The notes beneath the pieces were generated by a model, which searched no databases, was not told the origin of the DNA, and saw only the letters and a list, made by a program, of their open reading frames with translations. Positions 35,509-44,687 of a stretch of DNA of 64,000 bases are shown here, one piece after another. This stretch comes from UBA4416 sp964543545 (GTDB lineage Bacteria > Bacteroidota > Bacteroidia > B-17B0 > Aurantibacillaceae). A program made the translations under genes and the position numbers. The DNA lies in NCBI GenBank assembly GCA_964543545.1, contig CAZIYT010000004.1, forward strand, positions 186,001-250,000, read 5' to 3'. The stretch's first letter is position 1. Each line of letters begins with the position of its first letter.

Positions 35509-35509
35509 A

Positions 35510-36973
35510 TTATATATCGAGTGCTTTAAAGGTTTCTTTGACTATTTCAAAATCATCAAAAGGGTGCTTCACGCCGTTGATCTCCTGGTACTTCTCATGG
35601 CCTTTGCCTGCCACGAGAATGATGTCGCCCGGTTTTCCAAAGGCCGCTGCTGTTCTGATCGCTTCCTTACGGTCGCTGATGCGCAGCGTTTTTTTGGCGT
35701 TTGCCGGATCAATGCCTGCCTGCATCTGGTCCAGGATCGTTTCCGGGTTTTCACTTCTCGGGTTGTCGCTGGTCAGGATCACCTTGTCGCTGTACTCGCA
35801 GGCAATCTTCGCCATCAGCGGGCGCTTTGCCGCGTCGCGGTCTCCGCCGCATCCTGCGAGGGTTATCACCTGCTCGTTGCCTGTACGGATATCCTTGATC
35901 GTTTCCAGTACATTCTTTAATGCATCGGGCGTATGCGCATAATCCACAATCGCCACGATCCCTGTTTTTGATTTAATATATTGAAACCTTCCCTCAACGG
36001 AATTGAGGTTGCTTAGTGTTGTCAGTACCTGTGTTTTGTCCTGCTTCAAAATCTGCGACACCGCATATACCACCAGGATATTGTAGGCGTTAAAAGAGCC
36101 GATGAGCTTTACCCATACCTCCTGGTTGTCGATGTTCAGCAGTAGCCCGTGCAGGTGGTTCTCCACCACGCGGCATTTGAAATCAGCGACGGATTTGAGC
36201 CCGTAAGTATATTTTTTTGCTTTGGTGTTCTGCAGCAATACCATGCCGTTGCGGTCGTCCTTGTTGGTAAGCGCAAAAGCATCGTCTGGCAGCTGATCGA
36301 AAAATAATTTCTTTGCCTTGATGTATTCCTCAAAGGTCTTGTGGTAATCCAGGTGATCGTGTGTGATGTTGGAGAAAGCCCCGCCGGTAAATTTCAGGCC
36401 ACTGATGCGGTGTTGTACCACCGCATGAGAGCTCACTTCCATAAAAGCGTACTGGCAACCTTCTTCCACCATTTTGGCAAGCAGCTCGTTCAAGGCCAGG
36501 GCATCCGGAGTTGTATGCGTGGAAGGGATCACGTTGCCATTGATCTTATTTTCCACCGTCGAAAGCAGGCCGACATGATAGCCAAGCCCACGGAATAAGT
36601 TGAACAGCAGGGTCACGGTCGTTGTCTTACCATTAGTGCCGGTCACCCCGATCAGCTTCAGCTTCTCGGATGGATTATCGAAAAAGTTGCAGGCAATATA
36701 TCCCAGGGCTTCCGAAGAATTCAGAACTTTCACATAGGTGATGTTCGGCTTTTGATTCAGCGGCAGCTCTTCGCAAACAATGGCTACAGCACCGCTTTCA
36801 ATGGCTTTGTCAATATAGGAGTGGCCGTCGGCGGTAGTTCCCCTGGTGGCAATAAATAAAGAATCTTTCTTTACTTTTCGCGAGTCGAAGGCAGCAGAAG
36901 AGATGGCGACATTGGTAGAACCAACGACTTCCTCAAGTCTTGTTTTGTAAAGTATGTCGCTAAGCAACTTCAT
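35510..36973 (-). CDS. murE: UDP-MurNAc-tripeptide synthetase (meso-DAP-adding type)
   Basis: Adds the third residue of the peptidoglycan stem. The 487 residues have the N-terminal substrate domain (AAFDSRKVKKDSLFIA), the ATP P-loop GVTGTNGKTTTVTLL near 116, AFMEVSSHAVVQHR, and VDYAHTPDALKNVLETI. The third-residue selectivity motif in the C-terminal domain reads SDNPRSENP; DNPR is the form that goes with meso-diaminopimelate, so the peptidoglycan is predicted to be DAP-type. It follows ftsI by 73 bases and mraY follows one base later. Confidence 0.97.
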   Translation of the reverse strand: MKLLSDILYKTRLEEVVGSTNVAISSAAFDSRKVKKDSLFIATRGTTADGHSYIDKAIESGAVAIVCEELPLNQKPNITYVKVLNSSEALGYIACNFFDNPSEKLKLIGVTGTNGKTTTVTLLFNLFRGLGYHVGLLSTVENKINGNVIPSTHTTPDALALNELLAKMVEEGCQYAFMEVSSHAVVQHRISGLKFTGGAFSNITHDHLDYHKTFEEYIKAKKLFFDQLPDDAFALTNKDDRNGMVLLQNTKAKKYTYGLKSVADFKCRVVENHLHGLLLNIDNQEVWVKLIGSFNAYNILVVYAVSQILKQDKTQVLTTLSNLNSVEGRFQYIKSKTGIVAIVDYAHTPDALKNVLETIKDIRTGNEQVITLAGCGGDRDAAKRPLMAKIACEYSDKVILTSDNPRSENPETILDQMQAGIDPANAKKTLRISDRKEAIRTAAAFGKPGDIILVAGKGHEKYQEINGVKHPFDDFEIVKETFKALDI

Positions 36974-37046
36974 TTTTAAGCTTTATCTCTTTAGTACGAT
37001 TAGTATTCGCTTTCCCGTTTTTATTGTTCCTTGTCTGATGTCTTTC

Positions 37047-39200
37047 TCAACTCAATATCAATGTGATCTTATCTCCCTTATTAAATTTCTGTCCGGCCTC
37101 GACCGATTGTTTTTTTACCGAGCCCATGCCCAATAGCTTCACGTGAAAGCCTGAATTTTCAAGCAGGAACAAAGCGTCCTTCGCCGATAAGCCGTTTAAA
37201 TTCGGAACGATTCCTTTTTTCAGCTGGCTTTCCAGGTTTGTACCTTGCAGCACTACTTTCGAAGAATCGCTTGTATTTCTGGATACATAAGCCTCATCGC
37301 TGGCATCTGTTTTTACAGGTAGTTTCAATGCTTTCGTGGCGATCAGCATCTCATTGTTTTTCGATTTGATGCTGGCCGGCGCTTTCGTCAGCAGGTCCTG
37401 TTTGTTGTTGATCGGCTGCATAAAATCGAGGCTGCTTGAATACACTTTTTCGGCAATCTCTTTAAACACCGGTCCGGCAATAAGGCCACCGTAATAAGTT
37501 CCTTTACCCGGGTTGTAAACCACCACGATGCAGGTGTACAGCGGGTTGTCCGCCGGAAAATAACCTACGAAGGAGGCCTGGTATTTGCGGTTCCCTGCCG
37601 ATCCGTACATCGATTCGCCGACAACGCGCTCCGAGCCTGTTTTGGCAATCTGTGCCGTTCCTGTTTTGCCGCCTACTTTAAAAGCGGTAATGTTCAGGCC
37701 TTTGCCGCTGCCATTCTGTACCACCCCTTCCATCATGATCTTGGCTTTCTTAATCGTTTCCGGCTTCGCGATCTGTTCCACCAGTACTTCCGTGCTATAG
37801 GTTTTCACGGTCTTGCCATTGTTAATGATGGCTTTTTCAAAACGCGGCTTTACCATTTTTCCGTCGTTGGCAACAGCATTGTAGAACGCGAGGATCTGTA
37901 GAGGCGTTAACAGCGTTTCATAACCGTAGCTCATCTGTGGGAGTGTCACACCCGACCAGTCGGAGCTTTGGGTATTTTTAATCAGCGGTGCCGCTTCACC
38001 CGGAATGGATAAGCCCAGTTTTTGGTTCAGGTGATAGGATTTGATCCGGTCAACATATTGCTGAGGATTCCGCGAAAAATACTTCATGATGGTTTTAGCC
38101 ACACCTGTATTCGAAGACGTTTCAAAGATCTGCTGGATTGTCAGCACCGGTTCTTTGGGAGGGTGCGAATCCTTGATGGTTTTATTGTAGTAGGTCACTT
38201 CGCCGTTCCCTACTTGTACTTTTTCATCCAGGCTCACATTGAATTCATCAATCACCGCCATCAGGGAGGGAAGCTTAAAGGTCGATCCCGGCTCGGTTGC
38301 GTTCAGCACCGCATAGTTCAGGTTTTCCGAATAAGCATAATTGCTGGAGTCTTTTCCGGTGCGTGTTAAATTGGCAATGGCTTTGATCTCGCCGGTCTTC
38401 ACTTCCATCAAAATCGCACAGCCATGTGTGGCGTTATTTTTCCTCAGGGTCTTTTCCAGTGCAGTTTCCGCCACATCCTGGATGTTGATGTCGATCGTGG
38501 TGATCAGGTCGTTTCCATTTTTCGGCTCTACCTCATTCTCATCATTAATCGGACGCCACACATCGCCTGCAATTTTCTGCATCAGGCGCTGCCCGCTGAT
38601 CCCCATTAAGGTCGAATCGAAAGCACCTTCGAGGCCTACCGGCCTTACTCCTGCGCGCGACATGCCAATGGTACGGGCGGCAAGCATTTTGAACGGAAGC
38701 TCCCGTTTGTTCGTTTGTAAAGTTACTAATCCACCGCGCTTGCCTTTTTTGAAGATCGGGAAGGTTTTCAGGATCTGCAGGTTTTTGTATGACACGTTGC
38801 GTTTCAGAACAACATAACGGTCTCCGCTGTTACGCGCTTTCCGCAGGATCCTGGTATATTGCTTGGCAGTTTTGTCCTTGAACAGGTCAGCCAGCATAGC
38901 GCCCAGGGAATCTACCTTATCGTTGAATAATTTTTTATCAATGGAAGGCGCGTTAATATCTACTGCCACTTCATAGTAGGGCAGGGAAGTCGCGAGCAGG
39001 TTTCCGTTCACATCGAAAATATTGCCGCGTACTGCTTCGATCTCAAACACGCGCGTGTTGAAGGCTTCCGCTTTCCGCTTCCACTCGTCGCCTTCTATAA
39101 ACTGAATCACACAGATCTTATACAGGATGGCAAGTGCAAAGAGGCACAAAAACATGTACACCAGGTAGGTCCTTGATAATATGTCCTTTTTGTTTTCCAT
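37047..39200 (-). CDS. ftsI: Septal transpeptidase FtsI / PBP3 with C-terminal PASTA domain
   Basis: Class B penicillin-binding protein that cross-links septal peptidoglycan. It has 717 residues: a short cytoplasmic N-terminus, one membrane segment (YLVYMFLCLFALAILYKI), a pedestal domain (VFEIEAVRGNIFDVNGNLLA), and the transpeptidase domain with SxxK in GSTFK near residue 305, SxN in SSNTGV near 361 and KTGT in GGKTGTAQ near 510. A single PASTA domain occupies the last 60 or so residues (VPNLNGLSAKDALFLLENSG). It lies 142 bases after the FtsL-like gene. Confidence 0.96.
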   Translation of the reverse strand: MENKKDILSRTYLVYMFLCLFALAILYKICVIQFIEGDEWKRKAEAFNTRVFEIEAVRGNIFDVNGNLLATSLPYYEVAVDINAPSIDKKLFNDKVDSLGAMLADLFKDKTAKQYTRILRKARNSGDRYVVLKRNVSYKNLQILKTFPIFKKGKRGGLVTLQTNKRELPFKMLAARTIGMSRAGVRPVGLEGAFDSTLMGISGQRLMQKIAGDVWRPINDENEVEPKNGNDLITTIDINIQDVAETALEKTLRKNNATHGCAILMEVKTGEIKAIANLTRTGKDSSNYAYSENLNYAVLNATEPGSTFKLPSLMAVIDEFNVSLDEKVQVGNGEVTYYNKTIKDSHPPKEPVLTIQQIFETSSNTGVAKTIMKYFSRNPQQYVDRIKSYHLNQKLGLSIPGEAAPLIKNTQSSDWSGVTLPQMSYGYETLLTPLQILAFYNAVANDGKMVKPRFEKAIINNGKTVKTYSTEVLVEQIAKPETIKKAKIMMEGVVQNGSGKGLNITAFKVGGKTGTAQIAKTGSERVVGESMYGSAGNRKYQASFVGYFPADNPLYTCIVVVYNPGKGTYYGGLIAGPVFKEIAEKVYSSSLDFMQPINNKQDLLTKAPASIKSKNNEMLIATKALKLPVKTDASDEAYVSRNTSDSSKVVLQGTNLESQLKKGIVPNLNGLSAKDALFLLENSGFHVKLLGMGSVKKQSVEAGQKFNKGDKITLILS

Positions 39201-39342
39201 TTGTTTCCCGTTTGTTTCCCGCAGATTTCGCAGATCGCACAGATTTTTTTATTTAGTTGTCTAATATCTAATGTTCATTGTCTCCTGCCGCTCACTTCCA
39301 ACTGCTCACTGTTTTATGCCTTTACTGCCTACTGCTTCCTGC

Positions 39343-39801
39343 CTACTCTTTATGATTTGTAACAGCTTTTCCTGTACTGTCAACTTCTATCTTCATCGGC
39401 GCTACCACCGGCTCTTTCAATCCGAGGGTGTCTACCGCCGCGGCCACCTGGCTTTGCTTGCTAATGAACATCAGGTCCGATTTGGAAGAAATGTATTCCG
39501 TTCTCAGCTCCTTGATCTGGTTGCTTATTTTATTCACTTCCCTGATCTTATCATCCGCATAATAGCCATTGGCGATATAGAGGATAGCAATGAGGGCGAG
39601 GAACAAAATGAAGGGAATGTGCTGGATTGTCCGGTCGTCACTTAAAAAAGCCCCTCCGAAAATTTTTGATAAGCCTTTGGCCAGCACGCCCTTTTTTCCC
39701 GGTTTCGATGGTTTGGCCGGAGCCGGCTTTTCCATCTCCACAAGCTCTTCCAGCTCCTGTAGTTCTTCCTTCTCCGCTATGTCCCTGAACTTATTTGCCA
39801 C
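39343..39801 (-). CDS. ftsL: FtsL-like cell division protein
   Basis: A 152-residue bitopic protein. An acidic, coiled-coil-prone cytoplasmic N-terminus (EELQELEELVEM) and a Pro/Lys-rich linker lead to a single membrane segment (IPFILFLALIAILYIANGYY). A periplasmic heptad region follows (DKIREVNKISNQIKELRTEYISSKSDLM), as needed for pairing with FtsB/DivIC-type partners and FtsQ. Sequence identity to classical FtsL is low; the call rests on topology and on its fixed place between rsmH and ftsI. Confidence 0.85.
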   Translation of the reverse strand: MANKFRDIAEKEELQELEELVEMEKPAPAKPSKPGKKGVLAKGLSKIFGGAFLSDDRTIQHIPFILFLALIAILYIANGYYADDKIREVNKISNQIKELRTEYISSKSDLMFISKQSQVAAAVDTLGLKEPVVAPMKIEVDSTGKAVTNHKE

Positions 39802-39874
39802 GTGTTATTTCTTGTTTCTGGTTGCGGGTTTCCGGTTGTTGAACGTGTAACCTGAAACTTCAAGCCTTCAACCC

Positions 39875-40789
39875 TTATATCTTTTCCGCTACCCTTAGTT
39901 TTGCACTTCTTGCCCTGGGATTGGCGGCGATCTCCTCCTCATCCGGTACAATGGGCTTTGATGTCAGCGACTTGAAATACCGCGTGATCTTCCCGAATAC
40001 CAGGTCTTTCTCTTCTTTGCCTTCTATATTTCCTGTCTTCACTAAGTTCTTCACCAGGCGGTCTTCCAGGCTGTGGTAGCTCATCACTACCAGCCGCGAT
40101 CCCGGTTTCAGCAAAGTCACGCATTGTGTCAGGCATTCTTTCAGCGCTTCCATCTCCTGGTTCACTTCAATGCGGATGGCCTGGTATACTTTGGCGAGAT
40201 AACGGTTCTCTTCAAATTTGGGCGTGCAGGGCTTGATGATCATTTTGAATTGCTCCGTTGTATCGATGCTTCCGTTGGTTCTGGCTTCTACAATAATATT
40301 GGCAAGCCTGAACGCATTATCCACTTCACCGTACTCCCTGAAAATAGCTGTCAGCTTTTTGGCATCGTAGCTGTTCAGGATCTTCTTCGCCGTCAGGTCG
40401 CTCTTCTGGTTCATGCGCATGTCGAGCTCCGCTTCAAAGCGGATGGAAAAGCCACGGTGGCCCGTATCAAACTGGTGAGAAGAAACTCCCAGGTCGCCGA
40501 GAATGCCATCCACTTTTGTCACACCATATAGTTTCAGGTAGTTACTGATGTATCTGAAATTATGAGGAATGAAGGTGAGGCGCTTGTCGGCCGGTACGTT
40601 GGCCCTGGCATCTTCATCCTGGTCGAAGGAAAATAGTTTTCCTTTTTCCGATAAGTGCTTCAGGATCTCTTTGGAATGTCCGCCTCCGCCGAAGGTAAGG
40701 TCCACATACACGCCATCGGGGTTGATGTTGAGGCTGTCAATACAAGGTTGTAAAAGAACGGGGATATGATAGGCGTTTTCATTACTCAT
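39875..40789 (-). CDS. rsmH: 16S rRNA m4C1402 methyltransferase
   Basis: SAM-dependent methylation of 16S rRNA C1402. The start at 40789 (MSNENAYHIPVLL) is chosen because GGAG lies just before it on the minus strand; in-frame ATGs at 40792, 40798 and 40801 are alternatives. The protein has 304 residues from this start: SAM motif VYVDLTFGGGGHS, FDQDEDA, GILGDLGVSSHQFD, RFEAELDMRMNQ, and the C-terminal MSYHSLEDRLVKN and NPRARSAKLRVAEK. The start overlaps the 3' end of mraZ by 8 bases, so the two are probably translationally coupled. Confidence 0.96.
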   Translation of the reverse strand: MSNENAYHIPVLLQPCIDSLNINPDGVYVDLTFGGGGHSKEILKHLSEKGKLFSFDQDEDARANVPADKRLTFIPHNFRYISNYLKLYGVTKVDGILGDLGVSSHQFDTGHRGFSIRFEAELDMRMNQKSDLTAKKILNSYDAKKLTAIFREYGEVDNAFRLANIIVEARTNGSIDTTEQFKMIIKPCTPKFEENRYLAKVYQAIRIEVNQEMEALKECLTQCVTLLKPGSRLVVMSYHSLEDRLVKNLVKTGNIEGKEEKDLVFGKITRYFKSLTSKPIVPDEEEIAANPRARSAKLRVAEKI

Positions 40790-41252
40790 CATCTCCATCA
40801 TTGAAGTTTAAACTTCCCAACACATCTTCCGCCAGTTTTTCAATGTCCACATCCTGCTCGAGGAAGTGCTCATATAATTTTTTATCCCAGATCTCGATGA
40901 CGTTGTTGCTTCCCAAAACCTTGATGTCGGTTTTAATATCGGCGTAGTCCACGAGGGCTTTCGGTAACAGCACACGGCCCGTGTTGTCGGCTTCGGCAGC
41001 AGTAGCGCCACCGGTGAACTTCCGTACAAACACATCATTGGCCTTGATCAAACGGTTGAGCTTGCTCAGTTTTTTGTTCAGCTTGTTCCACTCGCTCATC
41101 GGGTAGAGCACCAAACATTTTTGATGAAGGTTCCGGTTGATCACGAATCCTTTTTCAAATACTTCTTCCAACTGCTTCCTGAGGTTCACAGGAAACATGA
41201 AACGCCCTTTAGCATCCACTTTGCAATCAAATTCCCCTATAAGGCTTGTCAT
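40782..41252 (-). CDS. mraZ: Transcriptional regulator MraZ
   Basis: First gene of the dcw cluster; MraZ proteins form rings and repress their own operon in the species studied. The start at 41252 (MTSLIGEFDCKVDAKGRF) gives the normal N-terminus and 156 residues. There are two SpoVT/AbrB-like halves: the first with DAKGRFMFPVNLRKQL, the second with DNTGRVLLPKALVDYADI. The DxxGR pattern of each half is intact. Upstream, four boxes with 10-bp spacing (41294-41328) look like its operator. Confidence 0.96.
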   Translation of the reverse strand: MTSLIGEFDCKVDAKGRFMFPVNLRKQLEEVFEKGFVINRNLHQKCLVLYPMSEWNKLNKKLSKLNRLIKANDVFVRKFTGGATAAEADNTGRVLLPKALVDYADIKTDIKVLGSNNVIEIWDKKLYEHFLEQDVDIEKLAEDVLGSLNFNDGDDE

Positions 41253-41276
41253 GAGCGGTTTTCCGTTGTATTGGGT

Positions 41277-41284
41277 CAAAAATA
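41277..41284 (-). promoter_or_regulatory. Putative -7 box TATTTTTG of the dcw promoter
   Basis: Read on the minus strand this is TATTTTTG, which matches TAnnTTTG. It lies 24 bases upstream of the mraZ ATG and immediately downstream of the four MraZ-like boxes, so a bound repressor would cover the -33 region. Confidence 0.55.
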
Positions 41285-41293
41285 TCAAAATTT

Positions 41294-41328
41294 CACCACT
41301 TTTTACCACTTTTGCCCCTTTTTTACCA
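41294..41328 (-). promoter_or_regulatory. Putative MraZ operator: four 5-base boxes at 10-bp period
   Basis: On the minus strand the region reads TGGTA, GGGGC, TGGTA, TGGTG, each separated by exactly five A-rich bases (boxes on the plus strand at 41294, 41304, 41314 and 41324). Known MraZ operators are TGGGN-type direct repeats with five-base spacers. The position, 42-76 bases upstream of mraZ and next to the -7 box, fits autoregulation. Confidence 0.65.
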
Positions 41329-41522
41329 CTATTGTTGAAAAATCAAAAGCCTGTTAATAATTTTGAACAGGCTGTTAATTGTTTCATTTCGAAGGATAAA
41401 GCCGATTTTTTCCTGTTTCTACAGGCCTTGCAGCGTTTCCGGGAAAATGCGGAAAGGGGGATTTTTTGGCTAGGGACCGCTTGGGATATTAACAATTGTG
41501 TTATCTTTGACAACCCTTGACT

Positions 41523-42377
41523 ATGGAACAAGCAAAATTTATTGATGTTGAAAAAGTTTTAAAGGAAAAAGCCTATAAACTGTATAAATGGCTGCCCCGT
41601 TTCGCGATCAACTGGCTGAAGAAGAAACTGCATGAGGATGAGATCAATGCGGCGATGATTGCCCTGAAAGACAAGCATGGACTGGCATTTAACGCCGGTG
41701 CGCTCGAGAGGCTGGGCGCCAGGGTCGAATCAAGGCATGCAGAGCTGGTTCCTAAATCAGGGACAGTGATCATTGCCGCCAACCACCCGCTGGGTGGGCT
41801 CGACGGGATGGCACTCATCAAATCGGTGGGAGATATCAGGCCCGATGTCCGTTTTTTTGTCAACGATATTCTGAAAAACGTCAAAAATTACGGGGAGATT
41901 TTCGTTGCGGTGAATAAAACCGGCGCCTCATCTACCCGCTCCCTGCGCACCATGGAAGAGGTATTTATGTCGGATGCGGCAGTGCTGTTCTTCCCGGCAG
42001 GCCTGGTATCGCGCAAGCAAAATGGCATAGTGCGCGACCTCGTATGGAAAAAGAGCTTTGTGACCCAGGCCATCGACCACGGGCGCATGATCCAGCCGGT
42101 GTTTATTGAAGGCGAAAATTCGAAGTTCTTTTACAATTTTGCCAATTTCCGTAAATGGATCGGTATCAAAGCCAACATCGAAATGCTGTTCCTGCCCGAT
42201 GAAATGTTCAAGGCCAGGAAGGAAACCATCAAGATCCATTACAGTAAGCCTTTCGATTCGGCTTTGCTCACGGAGCGTAAGACCCATAAGGAATGGTCGG
42301 ACCTGCTGTATGAGTATATTTATTCGAAAGAGTTTATGCAACAGATTCCGTTTGAGGAGTACATGAAAACGAAATAA
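41523..42377 (+). CDS. PlsC-like lysophospholipid/1-acylglycerol-phosphate acyltransferase family protein
   Basis: A 284-residue protein with start ATG 41523 (MEQAKFIDVEK); a TTG two codons upstream is less likely. The acyltransferase motif I is NHPLGGLDG (His and Asp spaced four residues apart as HxxxxD), and VLFFPAGLVSRKQNG is a motif III-like stretch followed by VIQPVFIEG-type residues (MIQPVFIEG). It resembles the hemolysin/ornithine-lipid branch of lysophospholipid acyltransferases. It is expressed divergently from mraZ. The acceptor lipid is not deducible. Confidence 0.8.
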   Translation: MEQAKFIDVEKVLKEKAYKLYKWLPRFAINWLKKKLHEDEINAAMIALKDKHGLAFNAGALERLGARVESRHAELVPKSGTVIIAANHPLGGLDGMALIKSVGDIRPDVRFFVNDILKNVKNYGEIFVAVNKTGASSTRSLRTMEEVFMSDAAVLFFPAGLVSRKQNGIVRDLVWKKSFVTQAIDHGRMIQPVFIEGENSKFFYNFANFRKWIGIKANIEMLFLPDEMFKARKETIKIHYSKPFDSALLTERKTHKEWSDLLYEYIYSKEFMQQIPFEEYMKTK

Positions 42378-42483
42378 TGAAATTTGAGACGGATATACAA
42401 ATGCCTGCACCGGTCAAACGCATCCCGGGATTTGTATATTCGTAATAATTAATCACACTTACACTTTTTCTAAAAAGTTCATC

Positions 42484-43077
42484 ATGGCAAACAGGAGTTA
42501 TATCTACGGACTTAAAGGCGATAAGCACAGCAGCATAGGCGAGTATCCGTATGAGATTCCTTATGCCTTCAGGATTCTGGCGGCTTACGATAATGAGGTG
42601 GTTGATTCGCATCTCTTCGATAAGTTTATCGGGATCCGGGCCGGTTTTCAGAAAGGAAAGGAAGCCTTGTATCGCCTGCTCGACCTGTTGGCAGCAACAG
42701 GGCAAATGAAGGATCATTCCGAATTTGTAAAGGGAGTACAAAAAACAAAAGAATTTCTGGATGCCATTGATGCCGAGCACATCCTGCTCGAGAACGGGGA
42801 GATTTATGCCCTTTACACGAAGGATGGAAGTTACCTGGATGCCGCGGGGCTTGAAAAAGCCAACCAATATGCCTGCAAGGATTATCAGTGGATAGGAGAA
42901 GACATTCAAAACCTGGAAGCATACAAGCTGGATCCCAAAAAACTCTTTGAAACCGAGGACGAAACGTTGAAAGACCTTTACGGCTGGTTGATAGGGCTCA
43001 GGGAGAAGTGGCAGGAAGAGCTGGGCCTGGATGCCTGGTCAAACATTCTTTATTTTCAGTTCAAAGCGGGAGATTAA
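42484..43077 (+). CDS. Conserved protein of unknown function (MANRSYIYG family)
   Basis: A 197-residue soluble protein starting MANRSYIYGLKGDKHSS. No signal or membrane segments. It is rich in aromatic and acidic residues, with IPYAFRILAAYDNEVV near the N-terminus and LREKWQEELGLDAWSN near the end. I associate the MANRSY start with an uncharacterised family but can assign no role. It stands 24 bases before ispF in the same orientation and is probably cotranscribed with it. Confidence 0.65.
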   Translation: MANRSYIYGLKGDKHSSIGEYPYEIPYAFRILAAYDNEVVDSHLFDKFIGIRAGFQKGKEALYRLLDLLAATGQMKDHSEFVKGVQKTKEFLDAIDAEHILLENGEIYALYTKDGSYLDAAGLEKANQYACKDYQWIGEDIQNLEAYKLDPKKLFETEDETLKDLYGWLIGLREKWQEELGLDAWSNILYFQFKAGD

Positions 43078-43101
43078 TCCGGCATAAATGATAAATCGAT
43101 C

Positions 43102-43584
43102 ATGGTAAATATCAGAATAGGGTTTGGTTACGATGTACATCCTTTGGGAGAAGGGCGCGAGCTGTGGCTGGGAGGCATTAAGCTGGAATTTGATAAGGGC
43201 TGCGTAGGCCATAGCGATGCCGATGTGCTGCTGCATGCCATTTGCGATGCCCTGCTTGGGGCGGCCAACCTGCGCGATATCGGCTTTCATTTTCCGAATA
43301 CCAATCCCAAATACAAAGGGGCCGACAGCAAGTTGCTGCTGAAGGAAGTGGTTGAGCTGCTCGACCAGCATGGCTACGGCATCGGCAATGTGGATGCTAC
43401 CCTGAGCCTCGAAGCGCCGAAGGTGAATCCGCACATCAAAGCCATGCAGGAAGTGCTGGCGCCGATTATGAAGATCACCACCAACGATATTTCCGTAAAG
43501 GCTACTACCAACGAAGCGCTTGGCTACGTGGGCAGAGGCGAAGGTGTGAACGCCTATGCGGTAGCGCTGATTTATAAGAAATGA
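43102..43584 (+). CDS. ispF: 2-C-methyl-D-erythritol 2,4-cyclodiphosphate synthase
   Basis: Fifth enzyme of the MEP (non-mevalonate) isoprenoid pathway. It has 160 residues, the standard length. IGFGYDVHPLGEGR supplies the metal-binding Asp and His, GHSDADVLLHAICDALLGAANLRDIG the next His and the substrate loop, and ATTNEALGYVGRGEGVNAYAVALI the C-terminal signature. A second copy of its last 37 bases lies 1.1 kb downstream (44688-44724). The MEP pathway would supply the IPP used by UppS (44908-45660). Confidence 0.97.
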   Translation: MVNIRIGFGYDVHPLGEGRELWLGGIKLEFDKGCVGHSDADVLLHAICDALLGAANLRDIGFHFPNTNPKYKGADSKLLLKEVVELLDQHGYGIGNVDATLSLEAPKVNPHIKAMQEVLAPIMKITTNDISVKATTNEALGYVGRGEGVNAYAVALIYKK

Positions 43585-43635
43585 TTGTGGCCGGATTTTT
43601 GAGTTAATTTCTCATTGGATATCAACCCCCTGTTT

Positions 43636-44664
43636 ATGAAACGCATCTTTCTATGCCTTGCAATCAGTACATTCCTGGCATCCTGCAAAACTAACCTGGT
43701 TTACATCAAGGCTGTCAATCCTCCACCGGTTATTGTTCCCTCCACCGTCAAACACGCCGGAATTATCAACCGCTCGGTACCTTCTGATGAGAACAAGGCG
43801 CTTAACAGCGTTCACCAGGCGGCTTCAGCCGAAACGGCTAAAATGATCCGGGAATCGGGGCAGGAAGCCATGCGCGGCCTCAACGATGCTTTGATAGAGA
43901 ACAAGTGTTTTGATATTGTAAAAACAATATCCGGCCCCGATCTCCGCACACCCGTGGCGGGCAGCTTTGCGTCGCCGCTTTCCTGGAAAGATGTTGAGAC
44001 AATTTGTAAAAACAATGGTGTGGACGTGCTCTTTGTGCTGGAAGTATTTGATACACAGCTCAGGGTTGTTCCGCTCAGCACTCCCACCAAGGTCAATACC
44101 ATCACTGATGTGATCAACAACGTGGCGAATGCCCAGGCCAATATTATTACGACTGTAAAAGCCGGTTGGAGGCTTTATGATCCTGCCGGAAAAAGGCTGC
44201 TTGATGAATTTCCGCAGCTGGAAGAGATGAGTGTGACGGCCAATGCTTCAACGGCGGTGAATACGGTAGAGGCTATGCTTGGCAGGAAGGAAGCCATTAA
44301 GCAGAGCGCAAACCGCCTGGGAAGGATCTATGCCGACAGGCTTATTCCCTACAGGATCACGCTTACGAGGGATTATTATGTAAAAGGCAGCAGAAACTTT
44401 AAGATGGCCACGAGGCGCGCCCGCACAGGAAACTGGGACGGTGCCGGAGAGTTGTGGTTTAAGGAAACGACCAGCTCCAAACGTAAAATAGCAGGAAGGG
44501 CCTGTTATAATATGGCTATTCTGAGCGAGATCAACGGAGACCTGGATGGTGCTATCACCTGGGCCCAGAAGGCTTATGAGAATTATAATAACAAGCTGGC
44601 GCTTCGCTATGTGAACCTACTGAGATACAGGAAGCAGCGGAGCTTTGTGCCTCAGAACCAATAG
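43636..44664 (+). CDS. DUF6340-like lipoprotein
   Basis: A 342-residue predicted lipoprotein with start ATG 43636 (MKRIFLCLAISTFLASC); the Cys of FLASC is the lipid site. The middle contains KCFDIVKTI, VDVLFVLEVFDTQ and TTVKAGWRLYDPAGKRLLDEF. The C-terminal part has NGDLDGAITWAQKAYENY, a TPR-like helical hairpin. The pattern fits the DUF6340 family of Bacteroidota envelope proteins, function unknown. It is flanked by the ispF 3' end and by a second copy of that end, so it may have arrived by insertion or duplication. Confidence 0.75.
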   Translation: MKRIFLCLAISTFLASCKTNLVYIKAVNPPPVIVPSTVKHAGIINRSVPSDENKALNSVHQAASAETAKMIRESGQEAMRGLNDALIENKCFDIVKTISGPDLRTPVAGSFASPLSWKDVETICKNNGVDVLFVLEVFDTQLRVVPLSTPTKVNTITDVINNVANAQANIITTVKAGWRLYDPAGKRLLDEFPQLEEMSVTANASTAVNTVEAMLGRKEAIKQSANRLGRIYADRLIPYRITLTRDYYVKGSRNFKMATRRARTGNWDGAGELWFKETTSSKRKIAGRACYNMAILSEINGDLDGAITWAQKAYENYNNKLALRYVNLLRYRKQRSFVPQNQ

Positions 44665-44687
44665 GTGCAGGTGCCGGAATTACGAAA

